64,000 nt of DNA from Verrucomicrobiia bacterium. Its GTDB lineage: Bacteria > Verrucomicrobiota > Verrucomicrobiia > Limisphaerales > Pedosphaeraceae. The stretch is taken from assembly GCA_036268055.1 (NCBI GenBank), contig DATAUW010000006.1, positions 1-64,000 on the forward strand, given 5' to 3'. Positions 44,401 to 53,100 of the stretch are shown here, piece by piece. The notes under the pieces were generated by a model. The model was not told the DNA's origin. It saw only the letters and a program-made list of their open reading frames with translations, and made no database searches. How positions within the stretch are numbered: position 1 is the first letter of the stretch; each line of letters opens with the position of its first letter. A program made the position numbers and the translations under genes.

Positions 44401-45438
44401 GTCAGCATTATGGTTTTACCGGTGGTGTTGACCGTCACCGCAGCCGATGCTTCCCGCGCTTTCGGCCAGGCGAACCCAGTCTTCACCGCCAATGTTACCG
44501 GCGCCGTGAATGGCGATGCCTTCACCACGGCGGCCAGCAGCCTCGCCACCGCGACCAATCTCCCCGGAACCTATCCCATCGTGCCGAGTCTCTCCGGCAC
44601 GAACAGCCGCGCCGCCAATTATTCCGTCACACTGGTGAACGGCAGCTTGACCATCACGAACGCTTCTCCGCCCACAATCGCGCGCATTGACCCCCATTCC
44701 GGCGCAACCAACGGTGGCACGACCGTAATCATCACCGGTACGGGTTTTCAGAACGGCGCCACCATTAATTTCGGCACGCTCGCCGCTGTCTCCGTGACCG
44801 TCACCAACGACACCAACATCATCGCCGTCACGCCCGCCGCGCCCCTCGGTGCCGTGGACATCATCCTCACCAACGCCGACGGCCAAACCGCCGTCCTCAC
44901 GAATGCCTTCACCTATGTCGAACCGCAAACCATAGACATCACGCCCGCGCAAATCACCAGCGAACCCACCAACGCCACCGCCCCGCTCGGCGGCAGCGCG
45001 ATCTTTTCGCTCACCGCCACGGGCGCGCAACCACTCGTTTATCAATGGTTGCTGAACAATACGAATCTGCCCGCCGCCACCAACGCCACCCTCTCCCTCA
45101 GCGACATCCAGCCGTCCGACGCGGGCATGTATCAGGCCATCGTGACCAACGCGTATGGCGCGGCCACCAGCAGTATCGTCACCCTCAGCGTGCTCGGCGC
45201 GCCGGTGTCCTTCACCACTCCACCCGGCGGCTTGCAAATTTCCAACGGCCAATTCGTCCTCCAACTTTCCGGCCTCACCGGCCAGGGCCCCGTCATCATT
45301 CAAAGTTCCACCAACCTGATTGATTGGACGCCGATCTACACGAACCCGCCCGGCTTCGGCCAGCTTCAATTCACCGACACCAACGCGAGCAATAACACCA
45401 CCGGTTTTTATCGCGCCGTCACGCAATCTTCGCAATAG
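41428..45438 (+). CDS. Secreted sedolisin (S53) peptidase with Ig-like, MBG and IPT domains
   Basis: This 1336-residue exported protease has a signal at about 28-48 (NAFLAIAALVLLAAMTSEA) and a pro-kumamolisin activation domain at about 55-195 (YDPASTNYHHYLSPADFAERFG). The catalytic domain runs from about 235 to 570, with the Glu-Asp pair in NVEVALDIELAISMAPG, the oxyanion Asp in FTASGDSGE and the nucleophilic Ser in GGTSCAAPLWAGFAAL. Four Ig-like repeats follow (~575-920), then two MBG-type repeats, an IPT/TIG domain (GGTTVIITGTGFQNGA), a further Ig repeat and a C-terminal domain common in secreted Verrucomicrobiota proteins (VIIQSSTNLIDWTPI, then TGFYRAV). It probably acts on proteins or peptides outside the cell, the repeats serving adhesion. 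Confidence 0.92.
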   Translation: MAQSSFLKSFVRVLFAPGVKVRTSRSFGFRNAFLAIAALVLLAAMTSEAAPRRRLSGHVPPAVASVAAVDRLDRSAKLELSIGLPLRNEAEFDALLEQIYDPASTNYHHYLSPADFAERFGPTAEDYQKVIDFAQAHGLAVSKTFSNHTLVVVQGAATNIEDAFQLNLRVYPHPTENRRFFAPDTEPSVDASVPILDISGLDNYVLPHPMNLQISPAAQTANFQSQAIPPLTGSGPNRNFIGNDFRAAYAPNVSLTGVGQTVALFELDGYFPVDITNYKNEAHEPDVPVQNVLVNYDGTAGSNNVEVALDIELAISMAPGLSKVLVYEGTTGNSILTQMFQDNAAAQCSASWTYSINGTTTNLFREFAAAGVSFFTASGDSGEYKNTPATPTDVPFLTSVGGTTLQTSSAGGPWSSEIVWNWFTTGQGTAASSGGISTSYNLPTWQSGVATTANKASTTKRNIPDVALTADNIFVNVNNGSSGTVGGTSCAAPLWAGFAALMNQQASAHGLTNVGFINPSIYAIAKTANYTNAFHDVTTGNNTNANSSTRFPATTGYDLCTGLGSPNGANLIAALVPVPIITTQPADEVTSPGSNVTFSVQAAGTSLSYQWQENNNNIAGANSSAYTITNAQVSDEGNYSVIVSDNSLAVTSSVATLTMSAPPIFTLQPQDQSVPQGATVVFMGMATGTPDPTYQWQLNGADIPFATDTTLTIPNAQLSNAGTYTLVASNSGGATFSSNAVLIVQAPPAISAQPVSRSVNQGNSALFSVTATGTPTLIYQWQFNSNNISGATNFFYVVSNAQLGNSGSYDVIVMNDYGTITSSVATLTVNAPPIITLQPQGESLTVGDTANFSVAATGTPQVNYHWLFNNVALSDSARINGSQTANLTINGVLTSDAGNYQAVAANSFGLSNSIVVSLSVVPATPVITWTTPAAITYGSALTVTQLNVTATQPGTFAYSPALGTVPDAGTNLLSVIFTPSDAADYNSVTSHVSIMVLPVVLTVTAADASRAFGQANPVFTANVTGAVNGDAFTTAASSLATATNLPGTYPIVPSLSGTNSRAANYSVTLVNGSLTITNASPPTIARIDPHSGATNGGTTVIITGTGFQNGATINFGTLAAVSVTVTNDTNIIAVTPAAPLGAVDIILTNADGQTAVLTNAFTYVEPQTIDITPAQITSEPTNATAPLGGSAIFSLTATGAQPLVYQWLLNNTNLPAATNATLSLSDIQPSDAGMYQAIVTNAYGAATSSIVTLSVLGAPVSFTTPPGGLQISNGQFVLQLSGLTGQGPVIIQSSTNLIDWTPIYTNPPGFGQLQFTDTNASNNTTGFYRAVTQSSQ

Positions 45439-45463
45439 AACGAAAAGTAATTCATCATCCTGA

Positions 45464-45576
45464 CGGGTCGCGGGTCTATGACCCGCAGCAACTCAAGATT
45501 AAGATTGCCGCGTTAGGCTGATTCGAGAATGGCCTGACCCTATGCGCCTTGCTGCGCGCCACACACCCGCGATCCC
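45464..45576. repeat. Palindromic intergenic element, copy 2 (inverted)
   Basis: This copy lies between the sedolisin and dehydrogenase genes. Its reverse complement aligns along its length with copies 1 (14114-14226) and 3 (53642-53753), including the internal segment. The end arm GCGGGTC-TAT-GACCCGC is intact, while the other arm is more decayed. Confidence 0.85.
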
Positions 45577-45691
45577 TTAGAATCAGTCTTCACATTTTCA
45601 AGGCACATTTAAAATTAATTTTCCCCCTATCTTTTTTCCCCGCTTGAGGCAACTTGCGCCTGCAAGTTTAAAACCAAACCATAAGACAACT

Positions 45692-46447
45692 ATGAACCAA
45701 AAAAAATTAACGGGTAAAGTCGCCGTCGTCACCGGCGCGTCCAAGGGCATCGGCGCCTCCATCGCGAAACATCTGGCCGCGGAAGGCGCATCCGTCGTCG
45801 TCAATTATGCGTCCAGCAAAAGCGGCGCGGACAAAGTCGTCGGCGAAATCACCGCGCAAGGCGGCAAGGCGATTGCCGTGCAGGGCGACGTCGCCAAAAA
45901 AGCGGACATTGAGCGTTTATTTGCCGAGACGAAAAAAGCCTACGGCAAAGTGGATGTGCTCGTGAACAACGCCGGCGTTTACGAATTCGGCTCGCTCGAA
46001 CAAATCACGCCCGAGAATTTTCACAAAATGTTTGACCTGAATGTGCTCGGCCTGTTGCTCACCACCCAGGAAGCGTTGAAATATATTCCCGCCGAGGGCG
46101 CCAGCGTCATCAATCTCAGTTCGCTCGTGAGCACTTACACGCCGCCGAACTCGGCGGTTTACTCCGCCACCAAGGGCGCGGTGGATTCCATCACCGGCGT
46201 GCTCGCGAAGGAATTGGGCGCGCGCAAAATCCGCGTCAACGCCATCCGTCCGGGCATGGTGGAAACCGAAGGCACGCACACGGGCGGCTTCACCAGCGGC
46301 GATTTCCGCAAGCAGTTGGAATCGCAAACCCCGCTCGGCCGCATCGGCGCACCTCAGGACATCGCCACAGCCGTGGTATTTTTGGCGTCGCCAGATTCGT
46401 CATGGATCACCGGCGAAACCTTGCTCATCGCCGGCGGATTGCGCTAA
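45692..46447 (+). CDS. Short-chain dehydrogenase/reductase
   Basis: This 251-residue classical SDR has the NAD(P)-binding motif TGASKGIGASI near residue 13, NNAG in VLVNNAGVYEFG, the catalytic Ser in VINLSSLVSTY, and the YxxxK pair in AVYSATKGAV. The PG motif is VNAIRPGMVETEG, and the C-terminus VVFLASPDSSWITGETLLIAGG is typical of the 3-ketoacyl-ACP reductase/glucose dehydrogenase-like group. Arg at the end of the second strand region suggests no clear NADP preference. The start at MNQKKLTGK was chosen over an upstream in-frame codon. The substrate cannot be told. Confidence 0.92.
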   Translation: MNQKKLTGKVAVVTGASKGIGASIAKHLAAEGASVVVNYASSKSGADKVVGEITAQGGKAIAVQGDVAKKADIERLFAETKKAYGKVDVLVNNAGVYEFGSLEQITPENFHKMFDLNVLGLLLTTQEALKYIPAEGASVINLSSLVSTYTPPNSAVYSATKGAVDSITGVLAKELGARKIRVNAIRPGMVETEGTHTGGFTSGDFRKQLESQTPLGRIGAPQDIATAVVFLASPDSSWITGETLLIAGGLR

Positions 46448-46527
46448 GCCGAGCGCGGGAAATTCTCGATTATTTCGGTCCTTCCTCCCTGCCGGGGGAA
46501 GGATCGAAACGAAAGTTTTCTAGGGCC

Positions 46528-46636
46528 ATTGTTCTTCCCTCCAGAAACCCACGCTTCTACCTGATTCCCGCCGTGGAAGCCACTGGGGGGCGGACAATAC
46601 ATTGTTCTTCCCTCCAAAAACCCACGCTTCTACCTG
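46528..46636. repeat. Direct duplication, 36 bases repeated 73 bases apart
   Basis: A 36-base sequence beginning ATTGTTCTTCCCTCC occurs at 46528-46563 and again at 46601-46636 with one difference. It leads directly into the 226-bp tandem array and is probably part of the same repeat-rich locus. Confidence 0.85.
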
Positions 46637-47300
46637 CGTTATAAATCGTCCAAGCGTTCATCGTCCACAAGCTCCGTAGGAGCGCCATGTTTATAACCAC
46701 GGTCCCCAAACCAACCAAGCTCCGTAGGAGCGGCACGACCACGACTCGATAAGCTCACCCATTAACCTCCATCAAACCTTTTTGAAGACATATCGTTCAT
46801 CACAAGGAACCTCAATTTAGAGCGGCAACTTTATCACTCCAAAAAAATTGTGCTTTCTCCCTGCATTATGAATCGCGCGAGCGTTCCTCTTCCATAAGCT
46901 CCGTAGGAGCGCCATGTTTATAACCACGGCCCCAAACCAACCAAGCTCCGTAGGAGCGGCACGACCATGACTTGATAAACTCATCCCTTAACTTCCATCA
47001 AACCTCTTTGAACACATATCGTTCATCACAAGGAACCTCAATTTAGAGCGGCGACTTTATCACTCCAAAAAAATTGTGCTTTCCACCTGCACCGATGATC
47101 GTCCAAGCGTTCCTCTTCCACAAGCTCCGTAGGAGCGCCATGTTTATAACCGCGGTCCCCAACCAACCAAGCTCCGTAGGAGCGGCACGACCACGACTCG
47201 ATAAGCTCACCCCTTAACCTCCATCAAACCTCTTTGAAGACATATCGCTCATCAAAAGGAACCTCAAATTTGTTCAAGAGATTCAAATATTCCTCCCGAA
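46637..47300. repeat. 226-bp tandem array with paired palindromes
   Basis: Nearly three copies of a 226-227-bp unit run through this segment. Each holds two copies of the palindromic GCTCCGTAGGAGCG 47-48 bases apart (46671 and 46719; 46898 and 46945; 47124 and 47171). Each also contains a segment matching the 3' end of the adjacent transposase gene (CCTCCATCAAACC to ATATCG). In the third copy that segment is the real 3' end of the gene. A seventh palindrome lies at 47777-47790 on the other side of the transposase. The 775-base gene-free stretch is thus accounted for. Confidence 0.9.
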
Positions 47301-47682
47301 ACGATTTTTTGGAATGATGCGCTTCCTGATTCTGAATATATCGGATCACCTCCGTTAATTGAGAATGCGAATACGAAAATGCGCCGAACCCTTCCTGCCA
47401 GGAAAATTTGCCCGGCATCCATTTTTGCCGGTTGATGTGGTTGGTTGACCCCGTTTTGATATCGCCCGCCAAATCGGACAGAGCGATGTTCGGTTTAAGG
47501 CCGATCAAAACATGCGTGTGATCGGGCATGCAAGAGATGGCCAAAAGCTTTTGACCCTGCCGGGTAATGACACCCGAAATGTATTTTTGCAGCTCTTCTT
47601 TATGTTCGCCGCGGATAAGACATTGCCGCGCTTCTATCACAAAGACGATTTGGACATAAATTTGAGTGTAAGTATTGGCCAT
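47224..47682 (-). CDS. REP-associated / IS200-like tyrosine transposase
   Basis: This 152-residue Y1 transposase (HUH nuclease) starts MANTYTQIYVQIVFVIEAR. The HUH motif is HTHVLIGL within CMPDHTHVLIG near residue 55, and the catalytic Tyr is in VIRYIQNQEAHHSKKSF near residue 118. Such single-domain enzymes cut and join single-stranded DNA at hairpins. The palindromic repeats flanking it on both sides, including copies of its own 3' end, are those expected of a RAYT/REP system. The gene looks intact. No tnpB is present. Confidence 0.9.
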   Translation of the reverse strand: MANTYTQIYVQIVFVIEARQCLIRGEHKEELQKYISGVITRQGQKLLAISCMPDHTHVLIGLKPNIALSDLAGDIKTGSTNHINRQKWMPGKFSWQEGFGAFSYSHSQLTEVIRYIQNQEAHHSKKSFREEYLNLLNKFEVPFDERYVFKEV

Positions 47683-47776
47683 CGGTTTGTGCCGCTCCTG
47701 CGAAGTTTGGTTAATTTAAGGCTGTTATGATCGCGTTAAGCAGTTTAATTTCCCGCGCCTTCTCCATCGTCCACAA

Positions 47777-47790
47777 GCTCCGTAGGAGCG
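47777..47790. repeat. Palindromic repeat upstream of the transposase
   Basis: A further GCTCCGTAGGAGCG lies in the same sequence context as the first palindrome of each tandem unit (followed by CCATGTTTATAACC), placed 95 bases upstream of the transposase start. Confidence 0.9.
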
Positions 47791-47816
47791 CCATGTTTAT
47801 AACCACGGTTCCAAAT

Positions 47817-48290
47817 TTACAACGGCCAAAGCACCAAACCTATAGCGGACGCCACGCCACCAATCAGACAAAGCCCTATAAGAACAAACAGCACCTTCGC
47901 CGGAGTTTTTTGATCAATCGCCAAGGCCACCATCGCCTCCCCGATCCTTTGGGTGCCGTGTTTGGCATTGGCCGCAGCGAGATAGGAAACCGGCAGTAAT
48001 GCCGCCAGGCCGGCTCCGATTCCCAGGCCTCGCCAATCATGGTCACCCATCCAGCCCAAGGCGTACAAGAAATATCCGACCAAAAATCCGGCCAGTGAAA
48101 GCGTTTTCGCCACCCGAAGCGCGTTTTTATTCTCCTCCAGCAGTTGCTTCTTTCTCTTTTTACCAACCTTCTTGGGTATCGAGGGAGCCCAGCGTTTGAC
48201 TTGCCATCGGAAAATCAGCGAGGCGACCATTGCAGAAAAAATTGCGCCGATCGGCCCACAACCGATTGATCGTAATTGTTCAGCGGTCAT
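47817..48290 (-). CDS. Uncharacterised membrane protein
   Basis: This 157-residue protein has about four hydrophobic segments (PIGAIFSAMVASLIFRW, LAGFLVGYFLYALGWMG, IGAGLAALLPVSYLAAA, LFVLIGLCLIGGVASAIGLVLW). A strongly basic stretch (PKKVGKKRKKQLLEENK) lies after the first and is probably cytoplasmic. The family was not recognised. Its end reaches into the sequence just beyond the outermost palindromic repeat, so the repeat locus may have inserted beside it. Confidence 0.6.
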   Translation of the reverse strand: MTAEQLRSIGCGPIGAIFSAMVASLIFRWQVKRWAPSIPKKVGKKRKKQLLEENKNALRVAKTLSLAGFLVGYFLYALGWMGDHDWRGLGIGAGLAALLPVSYLAAANAKHGTQRIGEAMVALAIDQKTPAKVLFVLIGLCLIGGVASAIGLVLWPL

Positions 48291-48420
48291 TTTAACTTAT
48301 GCGCAAGGTTATATCGCATTTCCTGGAACGTGTGACAGTAAACTGAATCAATCCTTAACCGCGGGCCTGCACCCTAGGTTCTAACAGGAAATTCTGCCAT
48401 TTCAAAACGGTTAAAAATAC

Positions 48421-48699
48421 TCACGGCTTTTTTTCTTTCCGGTTTTTATCGAGAATGCCGATGAGGATCAGCAGAAACGCGGTGAGCCGGATCAGGTAAA
48501 CCTGCGCCGGTAATTCCGAAGAGTTGAGTTCCAGCACGATCCGCTCAAGGCCAATCAGGAAAAACGCCGCCGCAAAAAACCCGAACAAACGGTCGTTCGT
48601 CGTTTTTTTGAAGCGCAGAAAAAACAGCGCGATCGCCCACGCCGCGATCACGATCGCGCCGGACAAAAAGGAATTGATGAGCAGCGGGTCTTTCATCAC
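48421..48699 (-). CDS. Small membrane protein, DUF5985-like (second)
   Basis: This 92-residue protein has three transmembrane helices (LSGAIVIAAWAIALFFLRF, LFGFFAAAFFLIGLERIVLEL, AQVYLIRLTAFLLILIGILD). The sequence RFKKTTNDRLFGFFAAAFFLIGLER is typical of DUF5985 proteins. It overlaps the preceding gene by four bases (48696-48699), so the two related small membrane proteins are co-translated and probably form a pair. Confidence 0.75.
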   Translation of the reverse strand: MMKDPLLINSFLSGAIVIAAWAIALFFLRFKKTTNDRLFGFFAAAFFLIGLERIVLELNSSELPAQVYLIRLTAFLLILIGILDKNRKEKKP

Positions 48700-48956
48700 G
48701 AACGCTCCCGAATCAGCCCGAACAGCAGCATAAGTAATCCGGCGAGCGTGAGGCCGCCGCGCGGCACGGAGAGGTCCACATTGGGCAGCAGGACCAAATC
48801 AACAAACAGAAGGATGTTCGTCGCGGTCAAACAGACGAAACAGCACGTGCTCCAGAACAGCAACGGCGTGTGCGTGGCGCGAAATCCCCGGAACAGCAAC
48901 ACGGCGCAGAGCATCCCCGTCAGCGCGCAAAGAATGTAAACCGTTTCTGCCATCAT
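48696..48956 (-). CDS. Small membrane protein, DUF5985-like (first)
   Basis: This 86-residue, three-helix membrane protein begins with ETVYILCALTGMLCAVLLFRGF. THTPLLFWSTCCFVCLTATNI follows, and then GGLTLAGLLMLLFGLI. It has the same layout as its downstream partner, including the Arg-rich loop between helices 1 and 2. It overlaps the genes on both sides by four bases. Such pairs are found beside histidine kinases, as here. Confidence 0.75.
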   Translation of the reverse strand: MMAETVYILCALTGMLCAVLLFRGFRATHTPLLFWSTCCFVCLTATNILLFVDLVLLPNVDLSVPRGGLTLAGLLMLLFGLIRERS

Positions 48957-49393
48957 GGCTTTTCCCTTCTGATTCGAAACGCATCGGCAAAATTTCTGAC
49001 CGTGTCGAGCGGCTTTTGGTAAATCATTTCCACGATCGCCACCCGGCGCTCGCGATAGGTCTTCACCAGTTCGTCCACCAGCACGGCCTGCCCGGCATTT
49101 CCCGGCGCGAACCGGAGTTTTCCTTCGACGCTGGCGGACAAAAATTGTTCACGCGTGAAATATTGCAGTTGCGTGGCCACAGATTCCGGGCTGCTCTGGA
49201 TGGCCTTCAAAACGTCGCTCTCGCTCCACGCGCGGTCCGGATTTTCCGCAAGCAGGCATAGGATTTCCAACTGCTCGACCGACTGGATGTAACGAGCAAT
49301 GAACGCCTGCAATTCTACCGATATGGGCTTGCTGGACACTGAAATGGACCGGCTTTCTTTTATTAATTGCGGCCGCCGCAGGCGGGCGAACAT
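48953..49393 (-). CDS. Small helical protein upstream of the DUF5985 pair
   Basis: This 146-residue soluble protein has the central pattern FIARYIQSVEQLEILCLLAENPDRAW. SESDVLKAIQSSPESVATQL and a following basic strand-like part come next. The order is like a winged-helix domain (three helices then a beta wing), so it could bind DNA. ATG at 49393 was chosen; the open frame continues upstream to a TTG. It is the first gene of a three-gene overlapping operon and lies downstream of the LuxR-type response regulator. The exact family is unknown. Confidence 0.6.
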   Translation of the reverse strand: MFARLRRPQLIKESRSISVSSKPISVELQAFIARYIQSVEQLEILCLLAENPDRAWSESDVLKAIQSSPESVATQLQYFTREQFLSASVEGKLRFAPGNAGQAVLVDELVKTYRERRVAIVEMIYQKPLDTVRNFADAFRIRREKP

Positions 49394-49474
49394 TTTCGCC
49401 GCGAATGGATGCGGACAATCGCGTGGAAATTCTAGCAACAAAACGGCGAAGCGAAAAATTATTTTTTGCGGCGG

Positions 49475-50146
49475 CTAGGTTCCCGCCGCGTCGCGATTCT
49501 CCTGGATGGCGTGGAGCATGACTTCCGTGGAGCTTTTCAACTGCAACTTCTCCTTGATGTGCGCGCGGAACGAATTGATCGTGGCGATGGTGAGATTCAG
49601 TTCCTCCGCGATTTGCCGCGTGCCCTTCCCCTGGCCCATCATGCGAAACACTTCCAATTCGCGGTCGCTTAATTTGTGCAAGGCCGATGAAGGTTCGTCG
49701 CGTTTGCCGCGGGTGAATTTCGCGAGCATGGAAGTGGACATGCGCGGGCTCACGTAAATATCGCCGTTCAAAACGGTGGCAATCGCCGTTTCAACTGTGC
49801 GGCCCGGTTCATGTTTCATCACGTAACCCATCGCGCCCGCCCGCAACGCGCGCTCCGCGTAGAGCGATTCGTCGTGCATCGAGACGACCAGCACCGGCAA
49901 ATCTTCGTATTGGTCGCGGATGCTTTTGATGAGGTCAATGCCGCTGGTTCCCGCGAGCGAAATGTCCACCAGCACGAGGTCGGGCTTCAATTCGGGAATC
50001 GCCTGGAGCGCCTGTGCGGCGTCCGCCGCCTGGCCGCAAACCACCGTCTCGGGATTGTCGTCAATCATCTGCTGCAATCCCTGGCGGAACAACGGATGAT
50101 CGTCCACGATGAGGATTCGGCTTTTTTCAGCGGGGCTTTTACTCAT
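49475..50146 (-). CDS. NarL/LuxR-family response regulator
   Basis: This 223-residue regulator has a receiver at about 1-125 (RILIVDDHPLFRQGL, phospho-Asp in LVLVDISLAGTSG, Lys in GYVMKHEPGRT). A LuxR-type helix-turn-helix at about 155-215 follows (LSDRELEVFRMMGQGKGTRQIAEEL and INSFRAHIKEKLQLK). It overlaps the upstream histidine kinase gene by eight bases and is clearly its cognate regulator. The downstream DUF5985 operon is a likely target or partner. Confidence 0.95.
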   Translation of the reverse strand: MSKSPAEKSRILIVDDHPLFRQGLQQMIDDNPETVVCGQAADAAQALQAIPELKPDLVLVDISLAGTSGIDLIKSIRDQYEDLPVLVVSMHDESLYAERALRAGAMGYVMKHEPGRTVETAIATVLNGDIYVSPRMSTSMLAKFTRGKRDEPSSALHKLSDRELEVFRMMGQGKGTRQIAEELNLTIATINSFRAHIKEKLQLKSSTEVMLHAIQENRDAAGT

Positions 50147-53100
50147 AATTTTCCCGGGCAGACGCGCCGGTGTCCCTCGTGCCGTTCATTGCACGCGGCG
50201 CTTTTTTGCGTCCATTTTCCGCCGCCGACTCGCGGGAAATCGTTTGAAAAAGACATACGATATGGGTGCCGGAACCGGGGCGGCTCTGCAAGTTCAAAGT
50301 CGCGCCGATCACCCGCGCGCGATAGTGCATGATGCGCACGCCCATGCCGGTTTGCGCCACGGATTCCGGCGTGAAACCACAGCCGTCATCTTTTACTTCG
50401 AGCGCGTAACGACCATCAGCCGGGCCCAAATAAATCGTGATGTTCTCCGCCCGGGAATGTTTCGCCGCGTTCGCCACCGCTTCGAGCGCGATGTAATATA
50501 GGTGCAGCGCGATTTCATTTTCAACGATCGCCGCCGGTTCGCCCGCGATGAAACGGCAGTTGACCTTGAACAATTCGGCGGAGTTCGTCGCGAGTTCCTC
50601 CAATGCCGACGCGAGCCCGTTCTCCTCCAGCCGCACCGGAAATAATCCGCGTGCGACGCCGCGGGTCTGGCTGATCGCGGTGTTGATGAGCGTGCTGATG
50701 CCTTCGGCCTGCGCAAATTCGGGATTGCCTTTTTGCTGCAAACGATTCGCCAGCGTGTGGCTCATGAACGCGATGCCCGCAAGCTGCTGGCAAACGCCGT
50801 CGTGAAGGTCGTGCCCGATGCGCCGCTGTTCGCGATTGCTGATTTCGAGAATTTCGCGCTCAAGACGTTTGCGTTCCGTGATGTCGCGCGCGATGCCCTC
50901 AACTTCAACGAACTGCCCGTCCGACTCAATCAATCGCGTGCTGATTTCCAATTTTACGCGCTGTTCCGGCGCCACTACAAAATCCCATTCCGCCGTCGGT
51001 GGCGCAGTCCCTGTGAGCACCTGGTCGAGCCAGTTTTGCGCAGCCGCCTGTTCCTCGGGGACGATCAGGTTCACGATCTTGCGCCCGAGAATGTCCGTGC
51101 GTTTGCGTTGCAACAGGCGTTCGCCGGTCTGGTTCACGGTCGTGATGCGCCCGTTGAGATCGAGCGTGTAAACCATGTCGTTCGCGTTTTCAAAAAGATT
51201 GATGTAACGCTCTTCGAGCGCGGCTTCGTCCTCCAATTTTTGCCGGATGAGTTGCGTTTGCCGGCTCACCTGCCGCCGCAAAAGCGCCACCCACGCCAGC
51301 GCAAATGCAAATGCCAGCATCATGCCGCCGACCAGCATGAAGGTGTGCCGCGAAGTCCACCACGGCGGCGTTTCGAGCAACTCAATGTCCGCGGGCTGGC
51401 GCAGCAACAACCGAAATGTCGCGGGCTCGTGCCGTTCGCCGCCCTGGATGGAACACACGCCCGTGAGCCGCACGAGGCTGCCGGATGGCAGCGCGGGCAC
51501 GTCTTGTTTGCGATTCTGCGTTTCCAGATGCGCGGTGAAAATGATCGGGCCGTCCTGCAACACGAGTTGCGGATTCGCCGAGCGCGGTACGCTTTGCAGC
51601 AATCGCGCTTTGATTTCGACGACCAGGTTGTCGTTCGTTCCCTGCAACAGGATTTGTTCAGCCGACATTTTTCGCGCGGCGGGCAGCGGGCCGGTGCCGG
51701 TTTTGCGAAACGAAGCTTCTTCGAGGTACGGCGAGAAATCGCCAATGACGGGAAAGCCAAGCACGTCCACGATGTCGCCAACCTGCACGCCGCTCGCCTG
51801 CCGCGTGAGCACGCGGATGCCGCCCGACGCGTCCTCGACAATAAAACCCTGCGCGGGAATTTGCAGCGTCACCACGCCGCGAACTTTCACCCGGCGGCCC
51901 GCGAGCCGGTCGGGATCGAACGTCGCCACGGCATCAATCGGCGTGGTCGTGATTGAAAAAGGATCGGCGGAAGGCGGCTCGATGATTTTGACTTGAGCCA
52001 GGCTCGGCGCGTGCAGGGTGATGCCGCTGAGTTGCCGCCGCACGTTCAATTCGGAAGCGCACGCGCCGGTCACACTGACGAGGGCATCAATCAGATTCGT
52101 CGGCACGGTGGCGTTATCAAAATTTGGGATGACCACCTTGAACCGGCCTTGCGGCGTCATGAGGCTGAGGCTCAAGTGTCCCCACTGCTGGTCGGCGCGG
52201 CGCACCACGCCTTCCATCTCCACCCAATGCGCGTCGAGCCGGCCGTTCGCCAAATCTTCCAGGTCCACTTTTGCGGGCGTGGGAAAATTGGTTTCGCCCA
52301 GCACGGTGATGGACGAGCCTAAAATTTCCGGCGCGAACCCGCCCGAACTTGTGTGCCCCGTCAGTTCGACATATTCGCCCGAGTGAACATCCGATTGATT
52401 CAAGTCCACGTACACCGCGCCGCCTTTGTCCTGAACAAATGCGTTGCGCCAATCGGCATCGGCGTAGGTGAGCACCCCGCGCAAACGCACGGGAATATGT
52501 TCGGCGGATTGTTCGCGGCGCAGTTTCAAAATATCGGAAACCTGCGTGAGCAGCGCCGGACGATTGGTCGAATGCGCCGTGCCATCGGCAATCGCCAGCG
52601 AATCATTTTGCGGCGGCGGTTGCGCGACTTCGAAATACGCGTTGTTCAAAAAAACTTCCGTCGGCGAAACTTGCAGGAAACCCCAAACATCCACGCGCTC
52701 GTCCGGCTGGATTTGCGTGAGTTGAATGACCTGCGCGCGAATGACGCCGGTCGGGTCTTTGACCACGACGGATTTGCCGGGCTGATACGAGACGACGAGG
52801 CCGTTGATGTGAACGGGATCATTCGTCCACGGGCCGAGTTCGAGATTGAGCAGGCTGCCGATGGACGCGACCGGCACCGGCGCGCGGTTCGGCGTGGACG
52901 TTTCGAGCACGTAAATCTCATTCATGCTCGGCGCAAAAACCGAGGCCGATTCCAGATGCCCGTCCACGGTCTTGCTGGCATTGATGCCGCGCGCGCGAAT
53001 TTTATTTCCCACGAAACGCTTCAAATCATTGGCGGCGGGAACCGCGCCCAGGACATACACGAGACAATTTTGCGTCCCCGCTTGCAGCAGCAACGCGAGG

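Noticed and set aside
44416-45435. A long Gly/Arg/Val-rich minus-strand frame
   Set aside because: It lies opposite the IPT and Ig repeats of the sedolisin; the repeat structure of the real gene creates the low-complexity shadow.
46637-47300. Regular repeats suggesting a CRISPR array
   Set aside because: The period is 226 bases, most of the unit is repeated rather than unique, and no cas genes are present. The repeats belong to the transposase locus.
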